A stretch of DNA of 64,000 nucleotides from Roseibaca sp. Y0-43 (GTDB lineage Bacteria > Pseudomonadota > Alphaproteobacteria > Rhodobacterales > Rhodobacteraceae). Location of the stretch: assembly GCF_020667835.1 (NCBI RefSeq), contig NZ_JAFMPR010000001.1, positions 1 through 64,000 on the forward strand. Direction: 5' to 3'. Of this stretch, positions 8,198-16,264 are shown one piece after another (position 1 is the stretch's first letter; every line of letters begins with the position of its first letter). The position numbers and the translations under genes are program-made. Below the pieces are notes generated by a model. The model worked only from the letters and a program-made list of their open reading frames with translations, had not been told where the DNA came from and did not search any database.

Positions 8198-8641
8198 CTA
8201 CCCCTCGACCTGGTCCAGATAATCGCCGTAGCCCTCGGCCTCCATATCCTCGCGTGGGATGAAGCGCAGCGAGGCCGAGTTGATGCAATAGCGCAAGCCG
8301 CCCCGGTCGCGCGGGCCGTCGTTGAACACATGACCCAGATGGCTGTCACCATGCTTGGAACGCACCTCGGTGCGGCGCATCCCCAAACTGTCATCGGGCA
8401 ATTCGGTCACATGCTCGTGCACCAGCGGCTTGGTGAAGCTGGGCCAGCCGCAACCGGATTCGAACTTGTCGGAGGACGCGAACAAAGGCTCTCCCGACAC
8501 GATGTCGACATAGATGCCCGCGCGCTTTTCGTCGTTATACTTGCCCGTCCAAGGGCGCTCGGTGCCGTTTTCCTGCGTGATGTGATACTGCTCTGGCGTC
8601 AGCGACGCGATCACTTCGGGGCGGCGTTCGTATTTCGGCAT
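8198..8641 (-). CDS. msrB: peptide-methionine (R)-S-oxide reductase MsrB, zinc-less form
   Basis: 147 residues from an ATG with GGAGAG seven bases upstream; the longer ORF adds 76 residues unlike the family. It reduces methionine-R-sulfoxide in oxidised proteins. SeMsrB-family landmarks are present in order: GCGWPSF (about residue 63), [17 protein letters not shown], and the catalytic cysteine in [11 protein letters not shown] near 125. At the place where zinc-type MsrB proteins carry a CxxC pair (GIYRCxxCG) this one reads [13 protein letters not shown], and the second CxxC is also missing. It should therefore fold without structural zinc. It is divergent from the NDUFA12 gene. Confidence 0.92.
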   Translation of the reverse strand: MPKYERRPEVIASLTPEQYHITQENGTERPWTGKYNDEKRAGIYVDIVSGEPLFASSDKFESGCGWPSFTKPLVHEHVTELPDDSLGMRRTEVRSKHGDSHLGHVFNDGPRDRGGLRYCINSASLRFIPREDMEAEGYGDYLDQVEG

Positions 8642-8759
8642 GGCTCTCTCCATCTGCTTGCTTCCAGATGTAGCCACGCAGGGCGCGCGCGCAAGGGTCT
8701 GGATTTCCCGGCGGGGCTGGTGCATAAGCGGGCCATAGACGGACCGGAACGGGTGGCCC

Positions 8760-9134
8760 ATGAAATTCCTGCTGCGCTTACTGACTTGGTGGAACACCTC
8801 CACGCTGAACACCGCCTTTTTCACTTGGCGCAAGGGCGTGAAAGTGGGCGAGGATGAGCAGGGCAACATCTTTTACCAGACGCGTGACAAGACCAAGCGC
8901 TGGGTTATCTATAACGGAGAATCCGAGGCAAGCCGCATTTCGCCCGAATGGCATGGCTGGCTGCACCACACTTGGGACGAGCCGCCGACCGACAAGCCGC
9001 TGGCCCACAAGCCTTGGGAAAAGCCGCATCAGGAAAACCTGACCGGCACCGCGCTGGCCTATGCGCCCGCCGGGTCCATCCGCCGCGCCCAGCCCACGGA
9101 GCGCCGCGATTACGAGGCGTGGACCCCGGAATAA
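8760..9134 (+). CDS. NADH:ubiquinone oxidoreductase subunit NDUFA12 (B17.2) family
   Basis: 124 residues, matching alphaproteobacterial homologues of the mitochondrial complex I accessory subunit NDUFA12. Typical features are [17 protein letters not shown] near the N-terminus, [21 protein letters not shown]-like KRWVIYNGE, and [13 protein letters not shown]. It is a peripheral accessory subunit of complex I on the cytoplasmic side of the inner membrane. The presence of this gene is a marker for Alphaproteobacteria. Five bases separate it from the DUF2155 gene, so the two are likely one operon. Confidence 0.93.
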   Translation: MKFLLRLLTWWNTSTLNTAFFTWRKGVKVGEDEQGNIFYQTRDKTKRWVIYNGESEASRISPEWHGWLHHTWDEPPTDKPLAHKPWEKPHQENLTGTALAYAPAGSIRRAQPTERRDYEAWTPE

Positions 9135-9139
9135 ACCTG

Positions 9140-9526
9140 ATGCGCGCGCTTGCCTTCGCCTTGGCCTGTGGCCTGCTGCCCCTGTCCTTGGGCGCGCAGG
9201 ATATTGCCGTGCCCGGCCAGCAGGAACGCGTGCTCAGCGCCGGCGGCGCGGTGCTGCGCGGGTTGGACAAGGTGGCAGGCACCAGCCGCGACATTCGGCT
9301 GATGAACGGCCAGACCGACATGATCGGGCATTTGCAAGTGCTGCTGCGGGAATGCCGTTACCCCGACGACAACCCCACGGGCGAGGCCTATGCCTGGATC
9401 GAGGTGACGGATACACGCGCCAATGTGCCCCTGTTCGCAGGGTGGATGATCGCCTCCAGCCCGGCGCTAAGCGCACTGGATCATGCGCGCTATGACCTGT
9501 GGGTTCTGAGCTGCATCACCTCCTGA
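9140..9526 (+). CDS. DUF2155 domain protein, exported
   Basis: 128 residues starting at the ATG just after the NDUFA12 stop. The N-terminus (MRALAFALACGLLPLSLGAQD) is a Sec signal peptide with cleavage expected after LGA. The mature part fits DUF2155: LRGLDKVAGTSRDIRLMNGQ, then LLRECRYPDDNPTGEAYAW and LFAGWMIASSPALSALDHARYDLWVLSC. In Alphaproteobacteria this family regularly sits beside the NDUFA12 and aat genes, as here. Its biochemical role is not known. The 3' end overlaps that of the convergent aat gene by 37 bases. Confidence 0.88.
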   Translation: MRALAFALACGLLPLSLGAQDIAVPGQQERVLSAGGAVLRGLDKVAGTSRDIRLMNGQTDMIGHLQVLLRECRYPDDNPTGEAYAWIEVTDTRANVPLFAGWMIASSPALSALDHARYDLWVLSCITS

Positions 9527-10128
9527 GCCTGCGGCAAGGGCCGCGCGGTGATGTCGGGGGCCAGCTTCAGCGCCTCTGACAAGCGTTTGCGGTAGTCCAT
9601 GCGCGAAATCTCGACCCCGCCCAGACGCGCCAGATGGTCGTTCAGATATTGCGTGTCGAACAACACAAAGCCGCTGCGGCGCAGATGCGCCACCAGATAG
9701 GCCAGCGCCACCTTGGACGCGTTGGGGCGGCGCGAGAACATGCTCTCGCCGCAAAAAGCCCCCCCGATGGCCAGCCCGTAAATGCCGCCGATCAGGGTGC
9801 CGCCGTCCCACACTTCCAGAGAATGCGCGTGGCCCATGCGGTGCAGCGCGGTGAACAGATCGTTGATCTCGGCATTGATCCAAGTCGTGTCGCGGTCGGC
9901 ACAGCCTTCGATCACGCCCTCGAAGTCGCGGTTGAGCGTAACCTGCCAGGACATGTCGCGGATATGGCGCGCCAACGAACGGGTCATGTGGAACCCGTCC
10001 AGCGGCATGATCCCCCGCAAGGTGGGATCGAACCAGTAAAGCACCTTCGCGTCGCGGCTTTCCGCCATCGGAAACGCGCCTTGCCGATAGGCTTCCAGCA
10101 GCATCCGGGGCGTCAGGCGCAGGTCCAT
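9490..10128 (-). CDS. aat: leucyl/phenylalanyl-tRNA--protein transferase
   Basis: 212 residues. Aat transfers Leu or Phe from tRNA to N-terminal Arg/Lys of proteins and so feeds them to ClpS/ClpAP in the N-degron pathway. Family landmarks are AYRQGAFPMAE near the N-terminus, YWFDPTLRGIMPLD, the substrate-binding EVWDGGTLIGGIYGLAIGG, and CGESMFSR followed by ASKVALAYLV. The start at 10128 lies 8 bases after the nusB stop, and both genes read on the minus strand, so aat is probably the last gene of the ribB-ribH-nusB operon. Confidence 0.95.
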   Translation of the reverse strand: MDLRLTPRMLLEAYRQGAFPMAESRDAKVLYWFDPTLRGIMPLDGFHMTRSLARHIRDMSWQVTLNRDFEGVIEGCADRDTTWINAEINDLFTALHRMGHAHSLEVWDGGTLIGGIYGLAIGGAFCGESMFSRRPNASKVALAYLVAHLRRSGFVLFDTQYLNDHLARLGGVEISRMDYRKRLSEALKLAPDITARPLPQAQEVMQLRTHRS

Positions 10129-10135
10129 GGGCGGA

Positions 10136-10603
10136 CTAGAATTCGTCCGCGCGCACCTCGCGCGCCATGTGGTCCAACACCGCATTGACGAATTTCTGCT
10201 CGCGCGAGTCGGGGAAGAAATCGCCCGCAAGGCCGACATATTCGCTGAGGATGATGCGCGCGTCACGCTCGGTCGTCAGTAGTTCCGCACCCGCCGCGCG
10301 GAAAAGCGCGCGAAGGGTCGGGTCGATGCGCGCGATGGGCCATTTCGCCACCAGCGCGCGGTCGGTCAACTGGTCGACAGCGGCCTGACGGTCCACCGCC
10401 GCCTCGACGATCTTGCGGAAGAAGGAGATGTCGGCCTCGGCCCAAGCCTCGCCCTCGACCTCTATGCCGATGCGATGGTCTTCGAATTCGCGCAGGACGG
10501 TGCCGATGGGGCTGTCGGAGGCTTCCATCTGGAACAGCGCCTGAACCGCGTAAAACCGTGCGGCGCTGCGCAGGGCGCGACGGGCTTTGGAATCGAGCTT
10601 CAC
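10136..10603 (-). CDS. nusB: transcription antitermination factor NusB
   Basis: 155 residues from a GTG that overlaps the ribH stop (GTGA), the usual alphaproteobacterial arrangement; the longer ORF upstream is a shadow of ribH. The N-terminal RRALRSAARFYAVQALFQM and the C-terminal EYVGLAGDFFPDSREQKFVNAVLDHMARE are characteristic of NusB. It binds boxA RNA with NusE (S10) during rRNA transcription. Lies between ribH and aat. Confidence 0.93.
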   Translation of the reverse strand: MKLDSKARRALRSAARFYAVQALFQMEASDSPIGTVLREFEDHRIGIEVEGEAWAEADISFFRKIVEAAVDRQAAVDQLTDRALVAKWPIARIDPTLRALFRAAGAELLTTERDARIILSEYVGLAGDFFPDSREQKFVNAVLDHMAREVRADEF

Positions 10604-11142
10604 GCCTGTGCCTCGCCTGTCGCGATCTGGAATTCGTCCGATTTCGGCATGAAGCCCACGCTGCGCGCGGGTTTGCCCCAGTGGCGGGCCAGCGCGATCA
10701 GGTGCAGCGCCGCAGCCGCCGCGCCGCCGCCCTTGTTCTGGCCGGCCACTTCGGCCCTTGCCTCTGCCTGCGCACGGTTTTCCACGGTCAGGATACCGTT
10801 GCCGATGCACGCGCCTTGCAGCCCCAAAAGCGTGATCGCGCGCGAGCTGTCATTGCACACGGTGTCGTAATGCGTCGTCTCGCCCCGGATGACGCAGCCC
10901 AAGGCCACGAAGCCGTCGAAATCGGCCATGCGGAACGCCTGTCCGATCGCGGTCGGCACTTCCAGCGCGCCGGGCACTTCGATGGTCTGATGCGTGCCGC
11001 CCACCGCTTCAATTTCGGCACGGGCACCGGCGACCAGCTGGTCGGCGATGTCCTTGTAATAGGGCGCGACCACGATCAGCAGCTTCGGCGCACGTTCAAA
11101 GCTGGGGCGCGGCAGCGTGGAATGGGATTCGTTCGCGGCCAT
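10600..11142 (-). CDS. ribH: 6,7-dimethyl-8-ribityllumazine synthase
   Basis: 180 residues. RibH condenses 5-amino-6-ribitylaminouracil with 3,4-dihydroxy-2-butanone 4-phosphate, the penultimate step of riboflavin synthesis. Motifs seen: KLLIVVAPYYKDIADQL, VPGALEVPTAI (substrate loop), and GCVIRGETTHYDTVCN with the catalytic histidine. It lies immediately downstream of the ribB gene and overlaps nusB by 4 bases, so the riboflavin and nusB genes are cotranscribed. Confidence 0.95.
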   Translation of the reverse strand: MAANESHSTLPRPSFERAPKLLIVVAPYYKDIADQLVAGARAEIEAVGGTHQTIEVPGALEVPTAIGQAFRMADFDGFVALGCVIRGETTHYDTVCNDSSRAITLLGLQGACIGNGILTVENRAQAEARAEVAGQNKGGGAAAAALHLIALARHWGKPARSVGFMPKSDEFQIATGEAQA

Positions 11143-11143
11143 G

Positions 11144-12271
11144 TCAGCCCCCCTTGCGCGATGGGATCTTGCGGGTGCCGACGATGGACAGGCCGTAGCC
11201 TTCCAGGCCGACCACGCGCGGGGTCTTGGAATTGGTCAGCAATTCCAGCTTGTGCAGCCCCAACGAGGACAGGATTTGCGCACCCAGCCCGTATTGCCGC
11301 AAGGTCTGGGGCGAAGCATCGGACATCGCCATCTTCATATGCGTATCACGCAGCAGCACCAGCACCCCGCGCCCCTCTTCCGCGATCAGCTGCATCGCGT
11401 CGGAAAACTCGCCCGCGCGGCCGGGCGCGCCCGTGCCGATCAGGTCCAAGAGCGGGTCGAAGGCGTGCATCCGCACCAGAACCGGCTCTGGGGTCGCGAT
11501 ATTGCCCTTGATAAGCACCACATGCTCGGCACCCTGCGTGGTGTCGGAATAGACGCGCATCTGCCATTCACCGCCGAATTCAGAGGTGATGACCGTCTCT
11601 GACATCATGCGCACAAGGTTGTCATGGCGGCGGCGATAGGCGATCAGGTCGGCGATGGTGCCGATCTTCAGCCCGTGCTTTTGCGCGAAGGCAACAAGGT
11701 CGGGCAGCCGCGCCATGTCGCCGTCATCCTTCATGATCTCGCAGATCACACCCGACGGGTTCAGCCCCGCCAGCCGCGAAATATCGACCGCCGCTTCGGT
11801 ATGGCCCGCGCGCACCAGCACACCCCCGTCACGCGCGCGCAGCGGAAAGACATGGCCGGGCGTGGCAATATCGGCCGCCCCCTTGGAGCTGTCGATGGCC
11901 ACGGCCACGGTGCGGGCGCGGTCATAGGCGGAAATGCCGGTCGAGACTCCTTCGCGCGCCTCTATCGACACGGTGAAGGCGGTTTCATGGCGCGACGAAT
12001 TGCTGGACGCCATCAGCGGCAGGCCAAGCTGGTCAATGCGGTCCGACGGCAGCGTCAGGCAGATCAGCCCCTTGCCATGCGTGGCCATGAAGTTGATCGC
12101 CTCTGGCGTGGCCATCTGCGCGGGGATGACCAGATCGCCCTCGTTCTCGCGGTCTTCGTGGTCCACCAGAATGAACATCCGGCCGTTGCGGGCCTCTTCG
12201 ATGATCTCTTCGGTCGAGGAAATGGCATCCCGCCAGTTCTCTTCGACTTGGCCGGGTTTTTCATACTGCAT
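11144..12271 (-). CDS. ribB: 3,4-dihydroxy-2-butanone-4-phosphate synthase with degenerate GTP cyclohydrolase II domain
   Basis: 375 residues from an ATG preceded by AAGGACG. The N-terminal ~210 residues form an intact DHBP synthase: DHEDRENEGDLVIPA, FTVSIEAREGVSTGISA, and GGVLVRAGHTEAAVD. The C-terminal ~165 residues follow the fold order of GTP cyclohydrolase II, but the zinc site is gone: where active RibA reads SECLTGDVFGSxRCDCG, this protein has HAFDPLLDLIGTGAPG with none of the three cysteines. It should therefore supply only the butanone phosphate branch, and GTP cyclohydrolase II must be elsewhere. Such RibBX-type proteins are known in proteobacteria. First gene of the rib-nusB-aat unit. 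Confidence 0.93.
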   Translation of the reverse strand: MQYEKPGQVEENWRDAISSTEEIIEEARNGRMFILVDHEDRENEGDLVIPAQMATPEAINFMATHGKGLICLTLPSDRIDQLGLPLMASSNSSRHETAFTVSIEAREGVSTGISAYDRARTVAVAIDSSKGAADIATPGHVFPLRARDGGVLVRAGHTEAAVDISRLAGLNPSGVICEIMKDDGDMARLPDLVAFAQKHGLKIGTIADLIAYRRRHDNLVRMMSETVITSEFGGEWQMRVYSDTTQGAEHVVLIKGNIATPEPVLVRMHAFDPLLDLIGTGAPGRAGEFSDAMQLIAEEGRGVLVLLRDTHMKMAMSDASPQTLRQYGLGAQILSSLGLHKLELLTNSKTPRVVGLEGYGLSIVGTRKIPSRKGG

Positions 12272-12286
12272 GTCGCGCACGTCCTT

Positions 12287-12314
12287 GTCTGCCTTGCGGC
12301 GTCTGCCTTGCGGC
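12287..12314. repeat. 14-bp perfect tandem duplication
   Basis: GTCTGCCTTGCGGC occurs twice head to tail in the leader upstream of ribB. It may be slippage or a paired binding site; no known regulator is recognised. Confidence 0.6.
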
Positions 12315-12323
12315 CCAGATAGC

Positions 12324-12340
12324 CCAAAGCGCCGCTTTGG
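12324..12340. promoter_or_regulatory. 17-bp palindrome between ribB and the endolysin gene
   Basis: CCAAAGCG-C-CGCTTTGG is a perfect dyad around a single central base. It lies 53 bases upstream of the ribB start and about 125 bases upstream of the divergent endolysin start. The central loop is too small for a stable hairpin, so a protein operator is more likely than a terminator. The regulator is unknown. Confidence 0.35.
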
Positions 12341-12463
12341 AAAAGGGGCCATTCGGACCATTCCGGCCCTGTTTCACGAAGTATCACCGCCGCGCACGCC
12401 CTGTTCAGCCGCTCTTTGCCCCGGTCTGCCACAACTGGCGCTTGCCCCAAGCAGGAGCCCGCC

Positions 12464-13063
12464 ATGAAAGATGTCCGCAAACTGGCCGAGGAAATCGTCG
12501 CCCGCGAAGGCGGTTTCGTCAACGACCCCGACGATCCGGGCGGGGCCACGAATTTCGGTGTGACCATCCACACGCTGCGCCGCCTGCGCCCCGGCGCTCG
12601 CGTGGGTGTCGAAGACGTGCGCGGCCTGACCCGCGACGACGCGGTCGAGATCTATCTGGAACATTACTTCGCGCGCCCCCGCATCGGCGAATTGCCCCAG
12701 CCGCTTTGGGCGACCGTGTTCGACATGTATGTAAACGCAGGCGCGAATGCGGTGCGCATCTTGCAACGGCTGCTCAATGACATGGGGCAGGATGTGGCGG
12801 TAGATGGGGCAATCGGGCCGCAGACGATTGCCGCCGCTCATCGCGCCTATGACATGGCCCCGAACCACATGGTCGATGCCTACGGCATTGCACGCCGCGA
12901 TTACTATTACCGCTTGGCCGACCAGCGCCCCGCCAGCCGCAAATTCGCGCGCCGCCGCGATGGCGGCAAGGGCGGCTGGATCACGCGGGCCGAGGAATTC
13001 ATCAGCCCACGCTACCACCTGAGCGATGCGCAACACCGCGCCCGCACCGGGGCTTGGGCATGA
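12464..13063 (+). CDS. holin-associated N-acetylmuramidase (GH108 endolysin), GTA-lysis type
   Basis: 199 residues from an ATG with GGAG upstream. The N-terminus has the GH108 signature REGGFVNDPDDPGG with the catalytic glutamate at residue 15, followed by TNFGVT. Residues about 85-170 resemble the family's C-terminal peptidoglycan-binding domain (DMYVNAGANAVRILQ, VDGAIGPQT). It cleaves the glycan backbone of peptidoglycan. There is no signal peptide, so it needs the holin encoded next, whose ATG overlaps its stop by 4 bases. In Rhodobacter capsulatus a similar endolysin/holin pair, outside the main gene transfer agent cluster, releases GTA particles. No phage structural genes are near it here. 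Confidence 0.85.
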   Translation: MKDVRKLAEEIVAREGGFVNDPDDPGGATNFGVTIHTLRRLRPGARVGVEDVRGLTRDDAVEIYLEHYFARPRIGELPQPLWATVFDMYVNAGANAVRILQRLLNDMGQDVAVDGAIGPQTIAAAHRAYDMAPNHMVDAYGIARRDYYYRLADQRPASRKFARRRDGGKGGWITRAEEFISPRYHLSDAQHRARTGAWA

Positions 13064-13584
13064 TCCGGTCGCTCGTGGGGGCCATCTTCGGCTCGGCGAA
13101 GGGTGCGCAGGTGATCGGCGATGGCGTGACCAAGGTGGCAGAGGTGTTTCGCCCCAACGCCACCCGCGCGCTGGAGTTGAGCGCCGACGCCTATGCCGCC
13201 GCCCATGCCAGCCATCTGGCGGAATTCCAGTATGGGCGCGCGGGCTGGTTCGATACGCTGGTCAATGGCCTGAACCGCCTGCCCCGCCCGCTTCTGGCCT
13301 TGGGCACGCTGGCGCTGTTCATCTATGCCATGGCCGACCCTGCGGGTTTTGCGCGGCGGATGCAGGCGCTTGCGACGGTGCCAGAGCCGCTTTGGTGGCT
13401 GTTGGGGGCGGTTGTGGCGTTCTATTTCGGCGCGCGAGAGGCGCATCACGCGCGGTTGACGAAATTCACGCCCCCGCCGGTGCCTGCCCCAGTGTCTGCC
13501 GCAGTGGCCGCGCCGAACGCGCCCGCCAACCCGGCAATGGACAACCCGGCCCTGTCAGACTGGCGCGCCGCTCAAGACCCCTGA
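13060..13584 (+). CDS. holin of the 3-TM family, GTA-lysis type
   Basis: 174 residues from the ATG of an ATGA overlap with the endolysin gene. The N-terminal 60 residues are soluble (VGAIFGSAKGAQVIGDGVTKVAEVF), followed by two clear hydrophobic spans at about 75-95 (PLLALGTLALFIYAMADP) and 107-130 (LWWLLGAVVAFYFGARE), then a Pro/Ala-rich tail. This plan fits the holin 3TM family that accompanies GH108 muramidases. It would permeabilise the inner membrane to let the endolysin out. The last 13 bases overlap the convergent DUF3775 gene. Confidence 0.8.
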   Translation: MIRSLVGAIFGSAKGAQVIGDGVTKVAEVFRPNATRALELSADAYAAAHASHLAEFQYGRAGWFDTLVNGLNRLPRPLLALGTLALFIYAMADPAGFARRMQALATVPEPLWWLLGAVVAFYFGAREAHHARLTKFTPPPVPAPVSAAVAAPNAPANPAMDNPALSDWRAAQDP

Positions 13585-13901
13585 CGCAGGAAGTCCTCTT
13601 CCTCGCCGGTCGGGTCCAGCCCCAGCTCTTCCAGCCCGTTTTCAAGGTTCTCGGCCAGATGGGGCATTCCCATCAGGTAATCGGCGGTGGGGGTCGTTGC
13701 CTCTGCCTCGGCGGTGGCGACGGCTTCGGCGTAATCGTCGGCGTCGAACGCGCCCCGCCCGATCCATGCCACGGCAGTCAGGCTTGCCTGCTCGTCAGAG
13801 TTCAGCGCGTCGATGAACGCATGGGCCTCGCCCTCGCCGACAGACCCTTCGCGGGCAAGGTAGATGATATGGACAATCTTGCGCAGGCTGATTGCGAGCA
13901 T
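13572..13901 (-). CDS. DUF3775 domain protein
   Basis: 109 residues from an ATG preceded by GAGGG. The sequence is acidic and fits DUF3775: LRKIVHIIYLAREG, LNSDEQASLTAVAWIGRG, and TPTADYLMGMPHLAENLENGL. Members are small cytoplasmic alphaproteobacterial proteins without assigned function. It converges on the holin gene and is divergent from the 56-aa gene at 14107. Confidence 0.82.
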   Translation of the reverse strand: MLAISLRKIVHIIYLAREGSVGEGEAHAFIDALNSDEQASLTAVAWIGRGAFDADDYAEAVATAEAEATTPTADYLMGMPHLAENLENGLEELGLDPTGEEEDFLRQGS

Positions 13902-13997
13902 GGCACCCTCCGTCATTCTTGCGGCCAGAGTGGCGCATTCGCCCGACCCGTGCAATCGCAATCGCCACCCCATGCGCTGCGCGCGCAGCGGCAAAAC

Positions 13998-14017
13998 GCG
14001 CGGCAGTTCTGCCGCGC
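13998..14017. repeat. perfect 8-bp hairpin in a divergent intergenic region
   Basis: GCGCGGCA-GTTC-TGCCGCGC followed by ATTTTCC on the plus strand. It lies between the divergent DUF3775 and 56-aa genes, so it would more plausibly act as an operator or leader hairpin than as a gene-end terminator. Confidence 0.45.
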
Positions 14018-14106
14018 ATTTTCCTTGCCCCTGCCTTATCCGCGCCGGAATCGAACCCGATAAAAGCATGATTACGAGAGCACAGCAGTTCAAGGAGCGC
14101 ACCGAA

Positions 14107-14280
14107 ATGCCCTATGATACACATAATCGCTGGGTCCACGGCGTTCTGGCGGAAGCCGCGAAAACCATTCCCGATTTGCCTTGGTCCCGCCAGGCAAAAC
14201 AGGCCAAGCGTGCCGCTGCGGAAAAGCTGAATTTTACAAGTGATTGCCCGGCCTATCGGGAACAAGCCTTTTACGAGTGA
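14107..14280 (+). CDS. small hypothetical protein
   Basis: 56 residues (MPYDTHNRWVHG...) from an ATG with AAGGAG nine bases upstream; longer in-frame versions lack such a site. The protein is basic, contains WSRQAKQAKRAAAEK, and has no membrane segment or known domain. A strong intrinsic terminator follows the stop by about 30 bases, which supports a real, separately transcribed gene. Function unknown. Confidence 0.65.
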   Translation: MPYDTHNRWVHGVLAEAAKTIPDLPWSRQAKQAKRAAAEKLNFTSDCPAYREQAFYE

Positions 14281-14311
14281 TTTGACGTCAGTTTATCAGT
14301 GAGAATACGGA

Positions 14312-14337
14312 GGACGCCCCGTTTCGGGGCGTCCTTT
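14312..14337 (+). terminator. intrinsic terminator
   Basis: GGACGCCCC-GTTTC-GGGGCGTCC followed by TTT: a 9-bp perfect stem with T run, ending the 56-aa gene and also placed to stop minus-strand transcription past acpS. Confidence 0.85.
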
Positions 14338-14354
14338 CTGTGCGTCGCCGTGAA

Positions 14355-14753
14355 TTACACAGGATGCGCTTCGATCACCACGAAGGCTTGCGCCCAAGGG
14401 TGATCGTCGGTCAGCGTGACATGGATGACCGCACGGTGCCCGTCCGGGGTCATCTTGCGCAACCGCTCTTCGGCCCAGCCCGCTACATGCATGACAGGCT
14501 GGCCGGTATGCAGGTTGCTCACCCACATGTCGCGCCACGCGATGCCCATCGCAAGCCCGGTGCCAAGCGCCTTCGAGCACGCCTCTTTCGCGGCCCAGCG
14601 CTTGGCATAAACGGCGGGCGTGTCGCCCTGACGCGCGGCGCGGGCCAGTTCGGCCTCGGTAAAGACACGGTGGCGAAAGCGGTCGCCGAAACGGGCAAGC
14701 GTGCCTTCGATCCGTTCGATATTGGCCAGATCGCTGCCGATCCCCAAGATCAT
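14355..14753 (-). CDS. acpS: holo-[acyl-carrier-protein] synthase
   Basis: 132 residues. AcpS attaches 4'-phosphopantetheine from CoA to apo-ACP. The Mg-binding [12 protein letters not shown] at the N-terminus and the CoA-binding [16 protein letters not shown] at about residues 51-66 are intact. Its ATG overlaps the pdxJ stop by 4 bases, the conserved alphaproteobacterial pdxJ-acpS coupling. The lepB-rnc-era genes that often follow in relatives are not present downstream. Confidence 0.96.
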   Translation of the reverse strand: MILGIGSDLANIERIEGTLARFGDRFRHRVFTEAELARAARQGDTPAVYAKRWAAKEACSKALGTGLAMGIAWRDMWVSNLHTGQPVMHVAGWAEERLRKMTPDGHRAVIHVTLTDDHPWAQAFVVIEAHPV

Positions 14754-15508
14754 TCGCGCGCCAGGTCCATCAGGCGGCGCATTTCCTTGATCGCACGGTC
14801 CAGACCGATGAACACCGCCTCTCCGATCAGGAAATGCCCGATATTTAGCTCGACCAGTTCCGGGATCGCGGCAATCGGGCCGACATTGTCGAAATTCAGC
14901 CCGTGGCCTGCGTGCACTTCCAACCCCAACTCATCGGCCAGGGTGGCGGCAACGAACAGGCGGCGCAATTCCTCGTCGCGCGCGGCGCTGTCGCCTGCGT
15001 CGCAATAGTCGCAATAGGCCCCGGTGTGTAATTCGACGACGCGCGCGCCGACACGCGCGGCGGCTTCGATCTGGGCCTCGTCCGGGGCCACGAACAGCGA
15101 AACGCGGCTGCCGGCGGCAGCCAGCGGCGCGATGAAGTCACGCAGACGGGCCTCATCGCCCGCAACCTCCAGCCCGCCCTCGGTGGTGCGTTCTTCGCGC
15201 CGCTCCGGCACGATGCAGATCGCGTGCGGCTTCTGGGCCAGCGCGATGCGGCCCATCTCGTCCGTTGCGGCCATTTCCAGGTTGATCGGAATATCGACCG
15301 CCTGTTGCACCGCGGGCAGATCGGCATCGCGGATATGGCGGCGGTCTTCGCGCAGGTGCAGCGTGATCCCGTCGGCCCCTGCGGCCTGCGCGAGCTTCGC
15401 CGCGCGCACCGGGTCGGGCATGGCCCCGCCGCGCGCGTTTCGCAGCGTGGCGACATGGTCGATATTCACCCCAAGGCGCAAGCGGCGGGTCGTGGCGGAT
15501 GCTGTCAT
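14750..15508 (-). CDS. pdxJ: pyridoxine 5'-phosphate synthase
   Basis: 252 residues. PdxJ closes the pyridine ring from 1-deoxyxylulose 5-phosphate and 3-amino-2-oxopropyl phosphate. Landmarks: [17 protein letters not shown] at the N-terminus, [15 protein letters not shown], and [20 protein letters not shown] containing the active-site histidine, then [17 protein letters not shown]. It sits between the DUF2062 gene and acpS. Confidence 0.96.
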   Translation of the reverse strand: MTASATTRRLRLGVNIDHVATLRNARGGAMPDPVRAAKLAQAAGADGITLHLREDRRHIRDADLPAVQQAVDIPINLEMAATDEMGRIALAQKPHAICIVPERREERTTEGGLEVAGDEARLRDFIAPLAAAGSRVSLFVAPDEAQIEAAARVGARVVELHTGAYCDYCDAGDSAARDEELRRLFVAATLADELGLEVHAGHGLNFDNVGPIAAIPELVELNIGHFLIGEAVFIGLDRAIKEMRRLMDLARE

Positions 15509-15571
15509 GACTATCCTCGATCAGTTGAGGCTAACATACTGCCGGGCGCGTCAAACTCAATGCCCCCGCGC

Positions 15572-16225
15572 TCATTTGCCCCGGCCCGTTTCGGCCTTGG
15601 CCTGCCCGGCGGCGCGGCGCGCGCGTTCAAACCGTTGTTGCAGCTTGCGCTGCCGACGCGCGCGATAGGCCCGGATCACGGGGAGCGAGACGAAATAGGC
15701 CGCCACCGCGACCACGCTGCCGACGATGATGCCCCCCAGCATATAGGGCAGGAACACATCGGCGAAAAAGGCGCGCGTGCCGTCCCAATCCGCCCGCGCA
15801 GGCGTTACGATGGCGTGCAGATTGGCCCAGATTTCGTGCCAGACATCACCGAACCCGTCCATCACCCGGCGCGGGTTGACCATGTGACCCCGACCAAGGA
15901 TCAGGCTGCCGGTTTCCATGGCGCTGACCACGATCAGCGGAAAGGTGAACGGGTTGCCGAAGAACGTGCCCAGAAGCGAGGCGAGGATATTGCCGCGCAG
16001 CACCCATGCCAGCGCCGCCGCCGACAGGAAGTGAAAGCCGAAAAGCGGCAGGAACGACACCAGCACGCCCGCCGCGATGCCCTTGGCCACGCGTTCCGGC
16101 GTGTCGGGCAAGCGGCGCAGACGGTGCCAGACATAGCTGCCCGCGCGCTGCCATCCCCCATCGGGATAGGCCATGTTCTTCAGCCACTGAAGAAACGAAC
16201 GGGGGCTGCGTCGTTTGAAAACCAC
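15572..16225 (-). CDS. DUF2062 membrane protein
   Basis: 217 residues. Hydrophobic segments at about 48-85 and 165-190 are separated by the DUF2062 core (TPERVAKGIAAGVLVSFLPLFG, then FFGNPFTFPLIVVSAMETG). The C-terminus is strongly basic (YRARRQRKLQQRFERARR). Inner membrane; function not established. The gene lies between rsh and pdxJ, a conserved order in Rhodobacterales, and probably belongs to the same transcription unit. Confidence 0.88.
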   Translation of the reverse strand: MVFKRRSPRSFLQWLKNMAYPDGGWQRAGSYVWHRLRRLPDTPERVAKGIAAGVLVSFLPLFGFHFLSAAALAWVLRGNILASLLGTFFGNPFTFPLIVVSAMETGSLILGRGHMVNPRRVMDGFGDVWHEIWANLHAIVTPARADWDGTRAFFADVFLPYMLGGIIVGSVVAVAAYFVSLPVIRAYRARRQRKLQQRFERARRAAGQAKAETGRGK

Positions 16226-16264
16226 CCGGAAACCCTTGGATTCGCGCCCGGTGGTGGGCGCATT

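Noticed and set aside
10900-12463. Possible FMN riboswitch upstream of ribB or ribH
   Set aside because: None of the conserved RFN-element blocks was found in the leader at 12272-12463, and ribH directly follows ribB.
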